Assembly: GCA_002255925.1 (NCBI GenBank)
Contig: NKIH01000004.1
Location: 186,001 to 250,000 of the forward strand
Source: Burkholderiales bacterium PBB6
Lineage (GTDB): Bacteria > Pseudomonadota > Gammaproteobacteria > Burkholderiales > Burkholderiaceae_C
Direction: 5' to 3'
DNA length: 64,000 nucleotides
Part shown: positions 49,240 through 58,892 of the stretch, one piece after another
How the letters are laid out: each line of letters begins with the position of its first letter
How positions within the stretch are numbered: the stretch's first letter is position 1
Program-made: the position numbers and the translations under genes
Notes under the pieces: generated by a model
Databases searched by the model: none
Told to the model about the DNA's origin: nothing
Seen by the model: only the letters and a program-made list of their open reading frames with translations

Positions 49240-50202
49240 TCAGAAGTTGTTGTTCTGTTCCGAGAACAACGAGGTCACCGATTCACCGTCCGAAATGCGG
49301 CGGATGGTTTCGGCGAACAGGAAGGCCACCGACAGCTGGCGGATCTTGCCGCAGGCCTTGCCGGCGTCGCTCAGCGGAATGGTGTTGGTGATGACCACTT
49401 CGTCGAGGTGCGAGGCCTTGATGCGCTCAATCGCCGGGCCCGAGAACACGGCGTGCGTGCAGTAGGCGTACACGCTCTTGGCGCCACGCTCCTTCAGCAC
49501 TTCAGCGGCCTTCACCAGCGTGCCGGCCGTGTCGATCATGTCGTCCATGATCACGCAGTTGCGGCCGTCGATTTCACCGATGACGTGCATCACTTCCGAG
49601 ACGTTGGCCTTCGGGCGGCGCTTGTCGATGATGGCCAGGTCGCAGCCGAGCTGCTTGGCCAGCGCACGGGCACGCACCACACCGCCCACGTCAGGGCTGA
49701 CGACCACGAGGTCGGAGTAGTTGCGGGCCTTCACGTCGGTGAGCAGCACCGGCGAAGCATAGATGTTGTCGACCGGGATGTCGAAGAAGCCCTGGATCTG
49801 GTCAGCGTGCAGATCCATCGTGAGCACGCGTTCGACGCCCACGGTTTCCAGCAGGTTGGCCACGACCTTCGCCGAGATCGGCACGCGGGTGGAACGCGGG
49901 CGGCGGTCCTGACGGGCGTAACCGAAGTAGGGGATCACGGCGGTGATGCGGCGAGCGCTGGAGCGCTTCAGTGCATCAACCATGATCAGCAGTTCCATCA
50001 GGTTTTCGTTCGTCGGGGCGCAGGTGGACTGCACGACGAAGACGTCGCGAGCGCGAACGTTCTGCTGGATTTCGACGGTGACTTCACCGTCAGAGAAGCG
50101 GCCGACAGAGGCCTTGCCGAGCTCGGCACCCAGATGGGTGGCGATTTCCTGTGCAAGGACCGGGTTGGCATTGCCAGTGAAGAGGACGGTGTTGAACAGC
50201 AC
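49240..50202 (-). CDS. prs: Ribose-phosphate pyrophosphokinase
   Basis: 320 residues. The GTG at 50202 is chosen because GGAG lies 8 bases upstream and the length then fits the family; a GTG ten codons earlier has no ribosome site. [38 protein letters not shown] (ATP loop), and the PRPP site [14 protein letters not shown] are all present. It makes PRPP, the substrate of HisG and of nucleotide synthesis. tRNA-Gln lies just upstream in the same direction. Confidence 0.95.
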   Translation of the reverse strand: MLFNTVLFTGNANPVLAQEIATHLGAELGKASVGRFSDGEVTVEIQQNVRARDVFVVQSTCAPTNENLMELLIMVDALKRSSARRITAVIPYFGYARQDRRPRSTRVPISAKVVANLLETVGVERVLTMDLHADQIQGFFDIPVDNIYASPVLLTDVKARNYSDLVVVSPDVGGVVRARALAKQLGCDLAIIDKRRPKANVSEVMHVIGEIDGRNCVIMDDMIDTAGTLVKAAEVLKERGAKSVYAYCTHAVFSGPAIERIKASHLDEVVITNTIPLSDAGKACGKIRQLSVAFLFAETIRRISDGESVTSLFSEQNNNF

Positions 50203-50323
50203 GTCAGTGACTCCGGAGGATGCAGGCTTCACAGGAGAAGAGCAGCGAGGCTCAGAAACGGCAACCGCGTCCTGAGACGCGGTGCGGGTACAACCGTGAA
50301 CTTGCCACGGCTTTCAAAGAATT

Positions 50324-50400
50324 TGGCAGGGGAGGAAGGACTCGAACCCTCGCATGTCGGAATCAAAATCCGATGCCTTGACCAACTTGGCGACTCCCCT
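50324..50400 (-). tRNA. tRNA-Gln (anticodon TTG)
   Basis: A 77-base cloverleaf. Acceptor AGGGGAG pairs with CTCCCCT, with discriminator G and an encoded CCA. Anticodon stem TCGGA/TCCGA encloses loop TTTTGAT, which gives anticodon TTG. The T loop is GGTTCGAGTCC. It sits between ispE and prs, the usual order in this lineage, and is probably cut from the ispE-prs transcript. Confidence 0.96.
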
Positions 50401-50437
50401 ACACAGGTCACAGCTTTCGCTGCAACCGCAACACATT

Positions 50438-51331
50438 TCAGCTGGCCCAACCGACGAGCGGGTGGTGGTCCAGAGTGCGGCACATCTTGCTGGCCCAACC
50501 TGCTGGCAATTTGCCTTCAGGAAGAGCTGCAACAGGATGATTTCCTGTGCCTGCATCTGCGAACACTGCGCTACCTGATCCTGTCATCCGGCCATTGCCA
50601 AATGCCTGAACCAGCCAATGTCTTGCTTGTTCCACCTCGGCGCTGAGCGCTTCGGCAGCCGCTTGCAAGTCATTGCCACCTTCGCTGCATTGCTCAACTA
50701 GAAGCTTTTGCAACTCAAGTGCCGTGTCAGCAACTGAGTCCATGACTATAGCATCGGATTTTCGAGTTGTCATTAATGGGCTCGAAAAAATTTCCTTGGT
50801 GGCAATCGCCACGGGGGGCTTCACCACGGCCAGCCACTGGCGCGGCCAGCTCACCGGCGTGAGGATTTCGCCGATGCCCTGGACATAGGCATTGCGCCCG
50901 CCGATGAAGAAGGGGACGTCGGCGCCAAGCTTTTCGCCGATGGCCAGCAAGCGGCTGCGCGGCCAGTTCAGCCCCCACAGCCGGTTGAGCCCGAGCAGCA
51001 CGGTGGCCGCGTCAGAGCTGCCGCCGCCCATGCCCGCGCCCCAGGGCACCTGCTTGTCGATGCTGATGTCGACGCCGAGCGTGGTGCCGCTGGCGGCTTG
51101 CAGCGCACGCGCTGCGCGCAGGCACAAATCGTCGGCGGGCAGTGCCGGCCCCAGGTCATGCCGGTACAGCTGGCCATCAGTGCGCAATTCAAGATGCAGC
51201 GTGTCGGCCCAGTCGATCAGCACGAACAGCGATTCGAGCAGGTGATAACCGTCGGCCCGCTTGCCCACCACATGCAGGAACAGGTTGAGTTTGGCCGGTG
51301 CCGGCAGGTCGGTCAGCGAAGTCAGGCTCAT
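50438..51331 (-). CDS. ispE: 4-diphosphocytidyl-2-C-methyl-D-erythritol kinase
   Basis: 297 residues, GHMP kinase. The N-terminal PAPAKLNLFLHVVGKRADGYH and the ATP loop VPWGAGMGGGSSDAATVLLGLN are diagnostic, as is MTGSGSAVFA near the C-terminus. It acts in the methylerythritol phosphate route to isoprenoids. It lies between lolB and tRNA-Gln on the same strand. Confidence 0.95.
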   Translation of the reverse strand: MSLTSLTDLPAPAKLNLFLHVVGKRADGYHLLESLFVLIDWADTLHLELRTDGQLYRHDLGPALPADDLCLRAARALQAASGTTLGVDISIDKQVPWGAGMGGGSSDAATVLLGLNRLWGLNWPRSRLLAIGEKLGADVPFFIGGRNAYVQGIGEILTPVSWPRQWLAVVKPPVAIATKEIFSSPLMTTRKSDAIVMDSVADTALELQKLLVEQCSEGGNDLQAAAEALSAEVEQARHWLVQAFGNGRMTGSGSAVFADAGTGNHPVAALPEGKLPAGWASKMCRTLDHHPLVGWAS

Positions 51332-51378
51332 GGCAAAGAGTGGGCGGACAACGGAAATCAGGGGGGCGGAAATGTGGA

Positions 51379-51996
51379 TCAGCGGTCCAGCCGAACGCGC
51401 AACAGCACGGCCGGCAAATCAGCCGTGGTGGTGGGGCGCCGGGCTTCCAGCAGGCCATCGGCGCTGAGGCGGCTCGCGTCCACGGTCCAACCCAGTTGCG
51501 CGAAGTGCTGGCGATTGTCGCTGGCAGCAGCAGTGGGCTCGGTCGGCGCGCCGGCCCAGGGGCGCCCGTTCAGCCAGTCGAACAGGGCGGCGAGCGGAAT
51601 CTCTTCGCCCAGGGCGGCCCGGGTCAGGCTGGGCAGATCGTCAAACGCTTGTTCACCATCAGCGGTGATGAGGCGCACGCTGCCTGATTGCCAATGGGCT
51701 TCGGCCAAGCGTGTGCCCAGTGGCGTGTTGATGCGCAGGCGGCCTTGGTCAACCGCGCCTGACAACTCGAAGCTGGCGCTCAGGGTTTGCGCCGCTTGCC
51801 CCGGGCGGGCGTCCACCTTGATCAGCAGCCGGCCGGTGCGCTCGGTGGCTTCAGCGGTGAGGCTGGCAGGTGCCATTGCAGGCCGAGTTGCACAGCCTTG
51901 CAGGCCGGTCAAGATCAGCGAGGCCAGGGCCAGCGCAGACGCACCGGCCCGGAAGGTGCCAGGGAAACGCCCGGCCTCAGTCCTGCCCAGGTTCAC
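51379..51996 (-). CDS. lolB: Outer-membrane lipoprotein insertion factor LolB
   Basis: 205 residues from a GTG that overlaps the TPR gene stop (GTGA). The lipobox is LTGLQGC35. The mature part has the LolB pattern GRLLIKVDARPGQAAQTLSASFEL, then GEEIPLAALFDWLNGRPW and FAQLGWTVDASR. It receives lipoproteins from LolA and inserts them in the outer membrane. Divergence in this family is high, but the ispE-adjacent position supports the call. Confidence 0.88.
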   Translation of the reverse strand: MNLGRTEAGRFPGTFRAGASALALASLILTGLQGCATRPAMAPASLTAEATERTGRLLIKVDARPGQAAQTLSASFELSGAVDQGRLRINTPLGTRLAEAHWQSGSVRLITADGEQAFDDLPSLTRAALGEEIPLAALFDWLNGRPWAGAPTEPTAAASDNRQHFAQLGWTVDASRLSADGLLEARRPTTTADLPAVLLRVRLDR

Positions 51997-53843
51997 GGGA
52001 CGGCCTTCAGCCGCTTCATGGTTTCAACCAGCACTTCATTGGCGGCTTCGCGGCGCAGGCCTTCGCGGAAGATCTTCAGCGCTTCGTCGCGCTGGTCCAG
52101 GCTCCACAGCACCTCGCCCAGGTGAGCGGCCACCTCGGCATGCGGGCGTGACAGCCAGGATTGGCGCAGCAACTTCAGCGCTTCGGTCTTGTTGCCCAGC
52201 CGGAATTCAACCCAGCCCAGGCTGTCGACGATGAAGGGGTCGTTCGGTGCCAGTGCGGTGGCCTTGCGCAGCAGCAGGCGTGCTTCATCCAGCCGGGTGT
52301 TGCGTTCGGTGAGCGAGTAACCCAAGGCATTGAACGCATGCGCATCGTCCGGCTTGAGCGTCATCACCCGGCGCAGCAGGGCTTCCATGTCGTCGAACTT
52401 GGCCAGGCGCTCGGCCACCATGGCCAGCTCGTAGATCAGCACGGTGTCTTCGGGCGATTCCCGCATGCCCTGCAGCAGCAGGTCATGGGCGCCTTGCCAA
52501 TCGCGGTTGTCGCGCAGCAGCTGGGCTTCAGCCAGCAGGCGGGCGCGGGCGTCCGGCTTGTCCTGAGCGGGCGCGTCACGCAGCAGCGCGCGGGCTGCGG
52601 TGAGCTGGCCGTTCCGGGCCATCAGGCTGGCGCGGCGTGCCAGCACCGACAGATCCATGCGTTCGCTGTCGATGCGCTCCAGCCACTCTGCCGCCTGCCG
52701 CGTGTGGCCGAGCTGCTCATGGGCTTGCGACAACAACTGCCAGGCGAGGTCGGTCGCGCGCTGGCTGCGGATGCCGCTTTCGTCGTCGTCGGTGGTGTCG
52801 CCTTCCGGGGCCTGGGCCTGCAAGGCCAGGAAGCGTTCCAGAGCGGTGATCGCCTCGGCGGGCTCGCGCAGGTCAACCAGGTAGGCGCCCAGCGTCAACC
52901 ACGGCGGAATCAGCTCCGGCTTGCTGGCCACGGCCAGGCGAACCTGGTTGGCCGCATCGCCAATGCGCTGCTGCTTCTCCAGCATGCGGGCATAGGCCAG
53001 GCGCAGCTGGGCAGGGGCGTTGGCACGCGCCAGATAGCCCTGCACCACGGCTTCCGCGCCGGTGTCGCCGGGCGCCAGTTCCAGGGCCAGGGCGATCGGC
53101 CCGGCGGCGTCGTCATCGTCGGCATGGGCGCGGCGGGCCAGCGCCATGGCCACATCCGGCTTGTCGGCCAGCAGCGCCATGCGGCCCAGCGTGGTGCGCG
53201 CTGCAGTGCGGGTGGCCGGCGCATTCAGCCAGGGCGAAAACGCCTGCTCCACCGCCGTGTACGTGGCCGCCTTGTTATTCAGATTGCCCAGAAAGCGGGG
53301 CAGGCCCGAGATCATGCCGCTGCGCTCAGCGGCAGGCACCAGGCGAATCAAGGTGCCCAGCGGCTCGGCAAGTTCAGCGGGCTTGTCCAGGGCCACCAGC
53401 AACTGCACATGGGTGCGCGCCGCATCGAGTGATTCCGGAACGCCCTGGCGCCAGGCTTGCACCGCTTGCAGTGCCTTGTCGCCTGAGCGGCCTTGCACGG
53501 CAAGCTCGATGGCGCGCTGGTACAGCGTCGGGTCACGGAGGCGGCGGGCCGCGTCCAGCAGCACTTCGAAGGCCACGCCCTGGCGGCCGTTCTGCGCTTC
53601 CATTTCGCCCACCAGCAACTGGTAGAACATGGGCGCGTCGAGTGACGAGTTGTCAGGTGGCGCCGCTTCGACGGGCTCGGCGGCAGGGGCTGCGGGTGTT
53701 TCGACAGCTGGGGCGGTCTGGGCCTGGGCAGGCAACCATGCGGCCTGCACGGCCAAGGCCAGGGTGGCGAGGCGGAAGATGCGCCATGCCGACCCGGTGG
53801 CGGGGAAAAGCGGGGCCTGGCGTTCTGGACCTTGGGTCGTCAT
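51993..53843 (-). CDS. Large periplasmic tetratricopeptide-repeat protein
   Basis: 616 residues from an ATG preceded by AGGAGA. A signal peptide ends near QAAWLPAQA|QTAP, followed by an Ala/Pro-rich linker and many TPR units (for example YELAMVAERLAKFDDMEALLRRVM, DDAHAFNALGYSLTERNTRLDEARLLL, and NDPFIVDSLGWVEFRLGN). It lies directly before lolB in many Burkholderiales. It is probably a periplasmic or membrane-attached scaffold; no enzymatic motif is seen. A TAGAAT box at 53865-53870 (minus strand) may be its -10. Confidence 0.85.
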   Translation of the reverse strand: MTTQGPERQAPLFPATGSAWRIFRLATLALAVQAAWLPAQAQTAPAVETPAAPAAEPVEAAPPDNSSLDAPMFYQLLVGEMEAQNGRQGVAFEVLLDAARRLRDPTLYQRAIELAVQGRSGDKALQAVQAWRQGVPESLDAARTHVQLLVALDKPAELAEPLGTLIRLVPAAERSGMISGLPRFLGNLNNKAATYTAVEQAFSPWLNAPATRTAARTTLGRMALLADKPDVAMALARRAHADDDDAAGPIALALELAPGDTGAEAVVQGYLARANAPAQLRLAYARMLEKQQRIGDAANQVRLAVASKPELIPPWLTLGAYLVDLREPAEAITALERFLALQAQAPEGDTTDDDESGIRSQRATDLAWQLLSQAHEQLGHTRQAAEWLERIDSERMDLSVLARRASLMARNGQLTAARALLRDAPAQDKPDARARLLAEAQLLRDNRDWQGAHDLLLQGMRESPEDTVLIYELAMVAERLAKFDDMEALLRRVMTLKPDDAHAFNALGYSLTERNTRLDEARLLLRKATALAPNDPFIVDSLGWVEFRLGNKTEALKLLRQSWLSRPHAEVAAHLGEVLWSLDQRDEALKIFREGLRREAANEVLVETMKRLKAVP

Positions 53844-53901
53844 CGTGTCTCCTGGATCCGATCGATTCTAGTGGGCGGTACGTGTGTGTCGGTCGCCCAT
53901 C

Positions 53902-53907
53902 GATAAT
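53902..53907 (+). promoter_or_regulatory. -10-like box before mutM
   Basis: GATAAT ends 6 bases before the mutM ATG, placing the transcription start at the start codon. No ribosome site precedes that ATG. Confidence 0.45.
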
Positions 53908-53913
53908 CCGGCC

Positions 53914-54744
53914 ATGCCTGAATTACCAGAGGTTGAAGTCACCCGCCGCAGCGTGGTGGGCCTGGCCGGCGCCACGGTGCTGGCGCTGCGCATGGGCAAG
54001 CCGCTGCGCTGGCCCCTGGGCCTGAGCCCCGATGAGTTGACCGGCTGCACGGCCGGAGAGTTCCAGCGGCGAGGTAAATACTTGTGGCTGCCGCTGAGCC
54101 TGCCTGATGGCCGCGACCCCGGCGGCCTGCTCTGGCACCTGGGCATGTCCGGCTCCTTGAAGTTCACGCCTGAGCCCGGTCCGGCCGGCAAGCATGACCA
54201 TGCTGACCTGGTGACCGACCGTGGCACCCTGCGCCTGACCGACCCGCGCCGCTTCGGTGCCGTGGTCTGGTCACCTGGCTTGGGGGCATTGCCCGCCTCG
54301 AAGATGCTGGCCAACCTCGGGGCCGAGCCCTTCGATCTGAGCTACACGCCGACCGACTTCCACCAGGCCTTGCAGAAGCGCAATACGCCCATCAAGCAGG
54401 CCTTGCTGGCGGGCGACATGGTGGTGGGCGCCGGGAACATCTACGCCAGCGACGCCTTGTTCGAAGCCGGTATCGACCCCCGCACGCCATGCCGCCGCAT
54501 CGCCTATGGCCGCGCAGAAAAGCTGCTGAGCGCCGTTCGCAAGGTGCTGGCCGAGGCGATCGAGGCGGGCGGATCTACCTTGCGGGACTTCACCGACGCG
54601 CACGGCAGCGTCGGTCAATACCAGGGCCAGGCGCGGGTGTACGGGCGCGAGGGGCAGGCCTGTTCGCGCTGCGGCGCCAGCATCAAACGCATCGTGCAGG
54701 GCCAGCGGGCCACTTATTACTGCGCAGGGTGCCAACACCGGTGA
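53914..54744 (+). CDS. mutM: Formamidopyrimidine-DNA glycosylase
   Basis: 276 residues, [14 protein letters not shown]. The catalytic Pro and Glu directly follow the initiator Met. [22 protein letters not shown], and the helix-two-turn-helix [22 protein letters not shown] are present. The zinc finger at the C-terminus is [24 protein letters not shown]. It removes 8-oxoguanine from DNA. A dynamin-like gene and mutY follow on the same strand. Confidence 0.97.
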   Translation: MPELPEVEVTRRSVVGLAGATVLALRMGKPLRWPLGLSPDELTGCTAGEFQRRGKYLWLPLSLPDGRDPGGLLWHLGMSGSLKFTPEPGPAGKHDHADLVTDRGTLRLTDPRRFGAVVWSPGLGALPASKMLANLGAEPFDLSYTPTDFHQALQKRNTPIKQALLAGDMVVGAGNIYASDALFEAGIDPRTPCRRIAYGRAEKLLSAVRKVLAEAIEAGGSTLRDFTDAHGSVGQYQGQARVYGREGQACSRCGASIKRIVQGQRATYYCAGCQHR

Positions 54745-54780
54745 GTCGGCAGGGGCGTCGCCGGACTGCCACAATTCAGG

Positions 54781-54796
54781 GTTCGTCCGGGCGAAC
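54781..54796. repeat. 16-bp dyad between mutM and the dynamin-like gene
   Basis: GTTCG-TCCGGG-CGAAC lies 36 bases after mutM and 42 bases before the dynamin-like start. No T run follows. It may be an operator or a short RNA hairpin. The remainder of this 94-base gap shows no clear promoter. Confidence 0.35.
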
Positions 54797-54838
54797 AGTT
54801 TCAATCGCTGTCAATTTGTTCCGCCGAATGACGCTAGC

Positions 54839-56902
54839 ATGACTCGTATCGTGATGTTGACTGCCGCCACCCCTGACCAGCGTCTGCAAATGCAGACCAC
54901 CTTGGTTCCCGGTCTCGATGCGCTCGCCGACTGGCGGCTGGCGCTGGAGCGTGAACTGGGCGCGCTTGAAGAGTTTCTCTCCGAGAGCGACTTGCTGGCC
55001 GCGCACGCCTCGACTGCGTCCAGGTCCCTGCGCCAGCGCCTGTCGACCGACAAGCTGGTCGTGGCCTTCGTGGCGGAGTTTTCGCGCGGCAAGAGCGAGC
55101 TGATCAACGCAATCTTCTTTGCCGACGCCGGGCGACGCATCCTGCCAGCCACCGCTGGCCGCACCACGATGTGCCCGGTGGAGCTGTCGTGGGACGCCAA
55201 TGAGCTGCCCTCGCTCGACCTGCTGCCGATCACCACCCGCAGTGACGCGCTGACCCTGACCGACTGGCGCGAGCGCCGCGAGGACTGGCGTCGCATCCAG
55301 CTCACACCGGATGACCCCGAGGCTCTGGCCCAGGCGCTGCAGGAAGTGACCCAGATCCGCAAGGTCAGCCGCGAGCAGGCCCGTGCGCTGGGGCTGTGGT
55401 CTGACTCGCACCCGACCCACAACCCGCCGACCACCGAAGACGGGCTGGTCGAGATTCCGGCCTGGCGCCACGCCGTCATCAATTACCCGCACCCGCTGTT
55501 GCAGCGCGGCCTGGTGGTGGTAGACACGCCCGGCCTCAACGCCATCGGCACCGAGCCTGAGTTGACCCTGGGCCTGCTGCCCAGCGCCCATGCAGCCCTG
55601 TTCGTGCTGGGCGCCGACACCGGCGTGACCCGCTCTGACCTCGACATCTGGTCAGACCACCTCGGTGGCCAGGGCCTGGCGTGCTTCGTGGTGCTCAACA
55701 AGATGGACACCCTGGCCGACCCGCTCGCCACCCCGGCTGAGCAAAAGGCCACGATCGAGCGCCAATGCGTGGCCACGGCCAGTACGCTCGGCATTCAGCG
55801 TGAACGCGTGTTCCCGGTGTCGGCCCGCATGGCCTTGACGGCCCGCATGGCGGGTGACGTCGAGTTGCTGGAAGCCAGCCGCCTGCCGGTGCTGGAGTCT
55901 GCCCTGAACGCCGATTTGCTGCCGCAGCGCCAGCGCGTGCTGTCGCGCGCAGTCATCACCGGTGTGCAGTCGATGCTGGAGCATTCCACCCGCCGCCTGC
56001 GTGACCAGCGCCGCCACAACGCCGAGCAGATGCTGGAGCTGCGTGGCCTGCGTGGCAAGAGTTCTGGCCGGGTGTCGCAGATGCTGGACCGTGTCCGCGA
56101 AGACACCGAAGAATTCGAGCGCTGCAATTCACGCCTGATGGCGATGCGTGCCGTGCATGCCAAGCTGCAGCGCGGCGCCATGCGCGCACTCGACGCTGAC
56201 CGCATCCGCGAAGGCGTGGCCGAACTCCAGAAAACCATCGGCTCCAGCTGGTTCAACCTGCGCGCACGCGCTGCGTTCGCCGAGCTGTGCACCGGCCTGC
56301 AGGCGCAGATCGACACGGCTTCGCGCCAGTGCCATGAAGCCTATGAAATGTTGCAGGCCCTGTTCAGCCAGCTGAATGCCGATTTCGGTTTTTCGCTGGG
56401 TCTGAACGAGCCGCCGGTGCTGCAGACCTACCGTGACGAGCTGGCGCTGATCGAGCGCAGCTACAGCCGCTACTTCGGCGTCACCCAGGTGATGAAGATG
56501 AACTCGCCGGGCTTTGCCGAGCAGTTCCAGCGCATGCTGGTGTCGAAGTTGCGGGTCGTGTTCGAAAGCGCCAGTGTTGAGGTGGAAGCCTGGAATCAGG
56601 CGGCCACGGCGCAGGTGGACGGCCAGTTCCGCGAGCGTCGTCGCAGCTTCAAGCGCCGCCGTGAATCGCTGGAGCGCATTCAATCGGCCACCGGTGAGCT
56701 GGAGCGCCGGCTGACCGAGGTGGAGCAGCAGGACGCGCGCCTGCTGGAGCTGGTGGACCGGGCTTATGAGCTGGCATCGGCCCTGCGCACACGCGCTGAG
56801 CGTGGCCCGGTGACCGAGCTGGACGAGCGCGGCCCACCGACCGAAGGCATGCCCCTGGTGAGCACCGACGGTTGGCAATCAGGCACTGCGCGTGAAGGTT
56901 GA
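54839..56902 (+). CDS. Bacterial dynamin-like GTPase
   Basis: 687 residues. GTPase motifs: G1 AEFSRGKSELINA (first Gly of the P-loop replaced by Ala), a switch segment AGRTTMCPVELS, G3 VVDTPGLNAIG and G4 VLNKMDTL. A long helical region follows (residues about 370-660), with charged coiled-coil stretches (RERRRSFKRRRESLERIQSA and TGELERRLTEVEQQD). There are no membrane segments. Bacterial dynamins bind or remodel membranes, and the E. coli relative CrfC has been linked to chromosome behaviour. The stop overlaps the mutY start by 11 bases, so translation is coupled to a DNA-repair gene. The function here is unknown. An ATG five codons later is an alternative start. Confidence 0.85.
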   Translation: MTRIVMLTAATPDQRLQMQTTLVPGLDALADWRLALERELGALEEFLSESDLLAAHASTASRSLRQRLSTDKLVVAFVAEFSRGKSELINAIFFADAGRRILPATAGRTTMCPVELSWDANELPSLDLLPITTRSDALTLTDWRERREDWRRIQLTPDDPEALAQALQEVTQIRKVSREQARALGLWSDSHPTHNPPTTEDGLVEIPAWRHAVINYPHPLLQRGLVVVDTPGLNAIGTEPELTLGLLPSAHAALFVLGADTGVTRSDLDIWSDHLGGQGLACFVVLNKMDTLADPLATPAEQKATIERQCVATASTLGIQRERVFPVSARMALTARMAGDVELLEASRLPVLESALNADLLPQRQRVLSRAVITGVQSMLEHSTRRLRDQRRHNAEQMLELRGLRGKSSGRVSQMLDRVREDTEEFERCNSRLMAMRAVHAKLQRGAMRALDADRIREGVAELQKTIGSSWFNLRARAAFAELCTGLQAQIDTASRQCHEAYEMLQALFSQLNADFGFSLGLNEPPVLQTYRDELALIERSYSRYFGVTQVMKMNSPGFAEQFQRMLVSKLRVVFESASVEVEAWNQAATAQVDGQFRERRRSFKRRRESLERIQSATGELERRLTEVEQQDARLLELVDRAYELASALRTRAERGPVTELDERGPPTEGMPLVSTDGWQSGTAREG

Positions 56903-57941
56903 ACTGCCGGGCATAGCGGCCCCGCTGATTGATTGGCAGAAGCGCCACGGCCGCCACGCGCTGCCCTGGCAGCAAACCCGTGATCCGTACCGGGTGTGGC
57001 TGTCAGAAATCATGCTGCAGCAGACCCAGGTGGCCACGGTGCTGGGCTACTACGACCGCTTCCTGGCGCGCTTTCCGGATGTGGCCAGCCTGGCCGCAGC
57101 GCCGCTGGACGATGTGCTGGCGCTGTGGGCGGGCCTGGGCTATTACAGCCGCGCCCGCAACCTGCACCGCTGCGCGCAGGCGGTGATGAGCGAGTTTGGT
57201 GGCGCGTTCCCGCCCAGTGCGGCTCACTTGGTGAGCCTGCCCGGCATCGGACGCTCCACCGCGGCAGCCATCGCGGCGTTCTGCTTTGGTGAGCGCACCG
57301 CCATCCTCGACGGCAATGTCAAACGCGTGCTGACCCGCGTGCTGGCCTTCGAGGACGACCTCGCCAGCACCACCCATGAGCGACGCCTGTGGGCCATTGC
57401 TGAGCAGTTGTTGCCGCAAGACCAGGGCATCGAGGCCTACACGCAGGGCTTGATGGACCTGGGCGCCACGCTGTGCTCGATGCGCCAGCCGCTGTGCAAC
57501 AGCTGCCCGCTGAGCGACCTGTGTGAAGCGCACCGGCAAGACCGCACCGAGCAGTTTCCGGTCAAGACACGCAAGGTGAAGCGCAGCCGCAGGGCCAATG
57601 CGCTGCTATGGCTGCAGCAAGGCGACGCCGTCTGGTTGGTACAGCGCCCCGACACCGGCGTGTGGGCCGGTTTGTGGTCGATGCCGGAGTTCGAGGATCT
57701 GGAGGCCGCACAGGCCTGGCTGGGTGATTGGCCCGGCGAGCGCCAGCCGCTGCCCGTGGTGCGCCATGTGCTCACGCACTTCGACTGGGAACTGAGCCCG
57801 CTGCGGCACACACTGCCGGAGCGCACCGGCCCCAAGCGCCTGGAGCGCCTTCAGCGCACCTGGCCCACTGGCAAGTGGGTAGCGCTGGCAGACCTGGCAG
57901 CCCATGGCTTGCCTGCGCCTGTCGCCAAGCTGCTGCGCTGA
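56892..57941 (+). CDS. mutY: A/G-specific adenine glycosylase
   Basis: 349 residues from a GTG inside the end of the dynamin-like gene. EIMLQQTQVATVLGYYDRFL, the helix-hairpin-helix LVSLPGIGRSTAAAIAAF with the catalytic aspartate in ILDGNVKRVLTRV, and the [4Fe-4S] motif CSMRQPLCNSCPLSDLC are present. A C-terminal NUDIX-like domain follows (VWAGLWSMPEFEDLEAA). It removes adenine mispaired with 8-oxoguanine, the partner step to MutM. Confidence 0.96.
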   Translation: MKVELPGIAAPLIDWQKRHGRHALPWQQTRDPYRVWLSEIMLQQTQVATVLGYYDRFLARFPDVASLAAAPLDDVLALWAGLGYYSRARNLHRCAQAVMSEFGGAFPPSAAHLVSLPGIGRSTAAAIAAFCFGERTAILDGNVKRVLTRVLAFEDDLASTTHERRLWAIAEQLLPQDQGIEAYTQGLMDLGATLCSMRQPLCNSCPLSDLCEAHRQDRTEQFPVKTRKVKRSRRANALLWLQQGDAVWLVQRPDTGVWAGLWSMPEFEDLEAAQAWLGDWPGERQPLPVVRHVLTHFDWELSPLRHTLPERTGPKRLERLQRTWPTGKWVALADLAAHGLPAPVAKLLR

Positions 57942-57945
57942 ACTA

Positions 57946-57983
57946 GCAGCGCGCGCTGCGTACGCCCAGGCCGCTCAGCGGCC
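57946..57983. repeat. Two GC-rich palindromes in the mutY-rapZ convergent gap
   Basis: GCAGCGCGCGCTGC (57946-57959) and GGCCGCT-C-AGCGGCC (57969-57983, crossing the rapZ stop) are both perfect dyads. Neither has a T run. They may slow polymerase from both sides, but are not standard terminators. Confidence 0.4.
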
Positions 57984-58892
57984 GTCGAGTTCGCGGTGAC
58001 GAATCAGCGTTGACACCGTGCCCGCGAAACGCGCCGCCAGTGTCTCCACCAGATAGGCCGAGCGATGTTGCCCGCCCGTGCAGCCAATGGCCACGGTCAG
58101 GTAGCTGCGGTGATCGTCTTCATAAGCCGGCAGCCAGCGCCGCACAAACGCTTCGATCTGGCTGGCCATTTCCTCGACTTCGGGCTGCGCGCGCAGGTAG
58201 TCGGCCACGGGGGCATCCCGGCCGGTGAGCGGACGCAGCTCGCGCAGGTAAAACGGGTTCGGCAGCACGCGCACGTCGTACACCAGGTCGGCGTCCAGCG
58301 GCACGCCGTGCTTGAAGGCGAAGGACTCGAACACCAGCGTCAGGCGGCTGCCCGTGGCACCCACCAGGTCGCGGATCCACGACCGCAGTTGCACCGGGCG
58401 GAGCTGCGAGGTGTCGAATTCGGTCGAGCGTTCACGCAGGTCGGCGAGCAGGCTGCGCTCCAGCTCGATGGCATCCACCAGCGCGCGATGCGGGTCGGTG
58501 ATGTCGCCGGGTTTGCTCAAGGGGTGCGGCCGGCGGGTTTCAGAGAAGCGGTGCACCAGCGCCGTCGTCGTGGCATTCAGGAAAATGCTGCGCACCAGCA
58601 CGCCGTCAGCCTTGAGCTGGTCAAGTACCGGCAGCAGGTGCGGCAGTGAACCGGCGGTGCGCACATCCACCGCAATCGCCATGCGACGCACGCCGTGCAT
58701 GGTTTCCACGCGGATGAAGTCGCGCAGCAACTCGGGCGGCAGGTTGTCGACGCAGAAGAAGCCGGCGTCTTCCAGCGCATGCAGTGCCACCGACTTGCCG
58801 GAACCCGAAATGCCGGTGACCAGCACCACCTCGCGGGTGTCTGGTGGCGGCGTGCCCTCGGGCGGCAACTCGCTTGTGGTTGTACTGCTCAT
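57975..58892 (-). CDS. rapZ: RNase adapter protein RapZ
   Basis: 305 residues. Walker [21 protein letters not shown], then the family stretch [13 protein letters not shown] and [21 protein letters not shown], with the C-terminal [19 protein letters not shown]. RapZ binds nucleotides and, in E. coli, guides RNase E to small RNAs that control amino-sugar synthesis. It overlaps recN by 4 bases. hprK and ptsN, frequent neighbours in Betaproteobacteria, are not beside it. Confidence 0.94.
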   Translation of the reverse strand: MSSTTTSELPPEGTPPPDTREVVLVTGISGSGKSVALHALEDAGFFCVDNLPPELLRDFIRVETMHGVRRMAIAVDVRTAGSLPHLLPVLDQLKADGVLVRSIFLNATTTALVHRFSETRRPHPLSKPGDITDPHRALVDAIELERSLLADLRERSTEFDTSQLRPVQLRSWIRDLVGATGSRLTLVFESFAFKHGVPLDADLVYDVRVLPNPFYLRELRPLTGRDAPVADYLRAQPEVEEMASQIEAFVRRWLPAYEDDHRSYLTVAIGCTGGQHRSAYLVETLAARFAGTVSTLIRHRELDGR

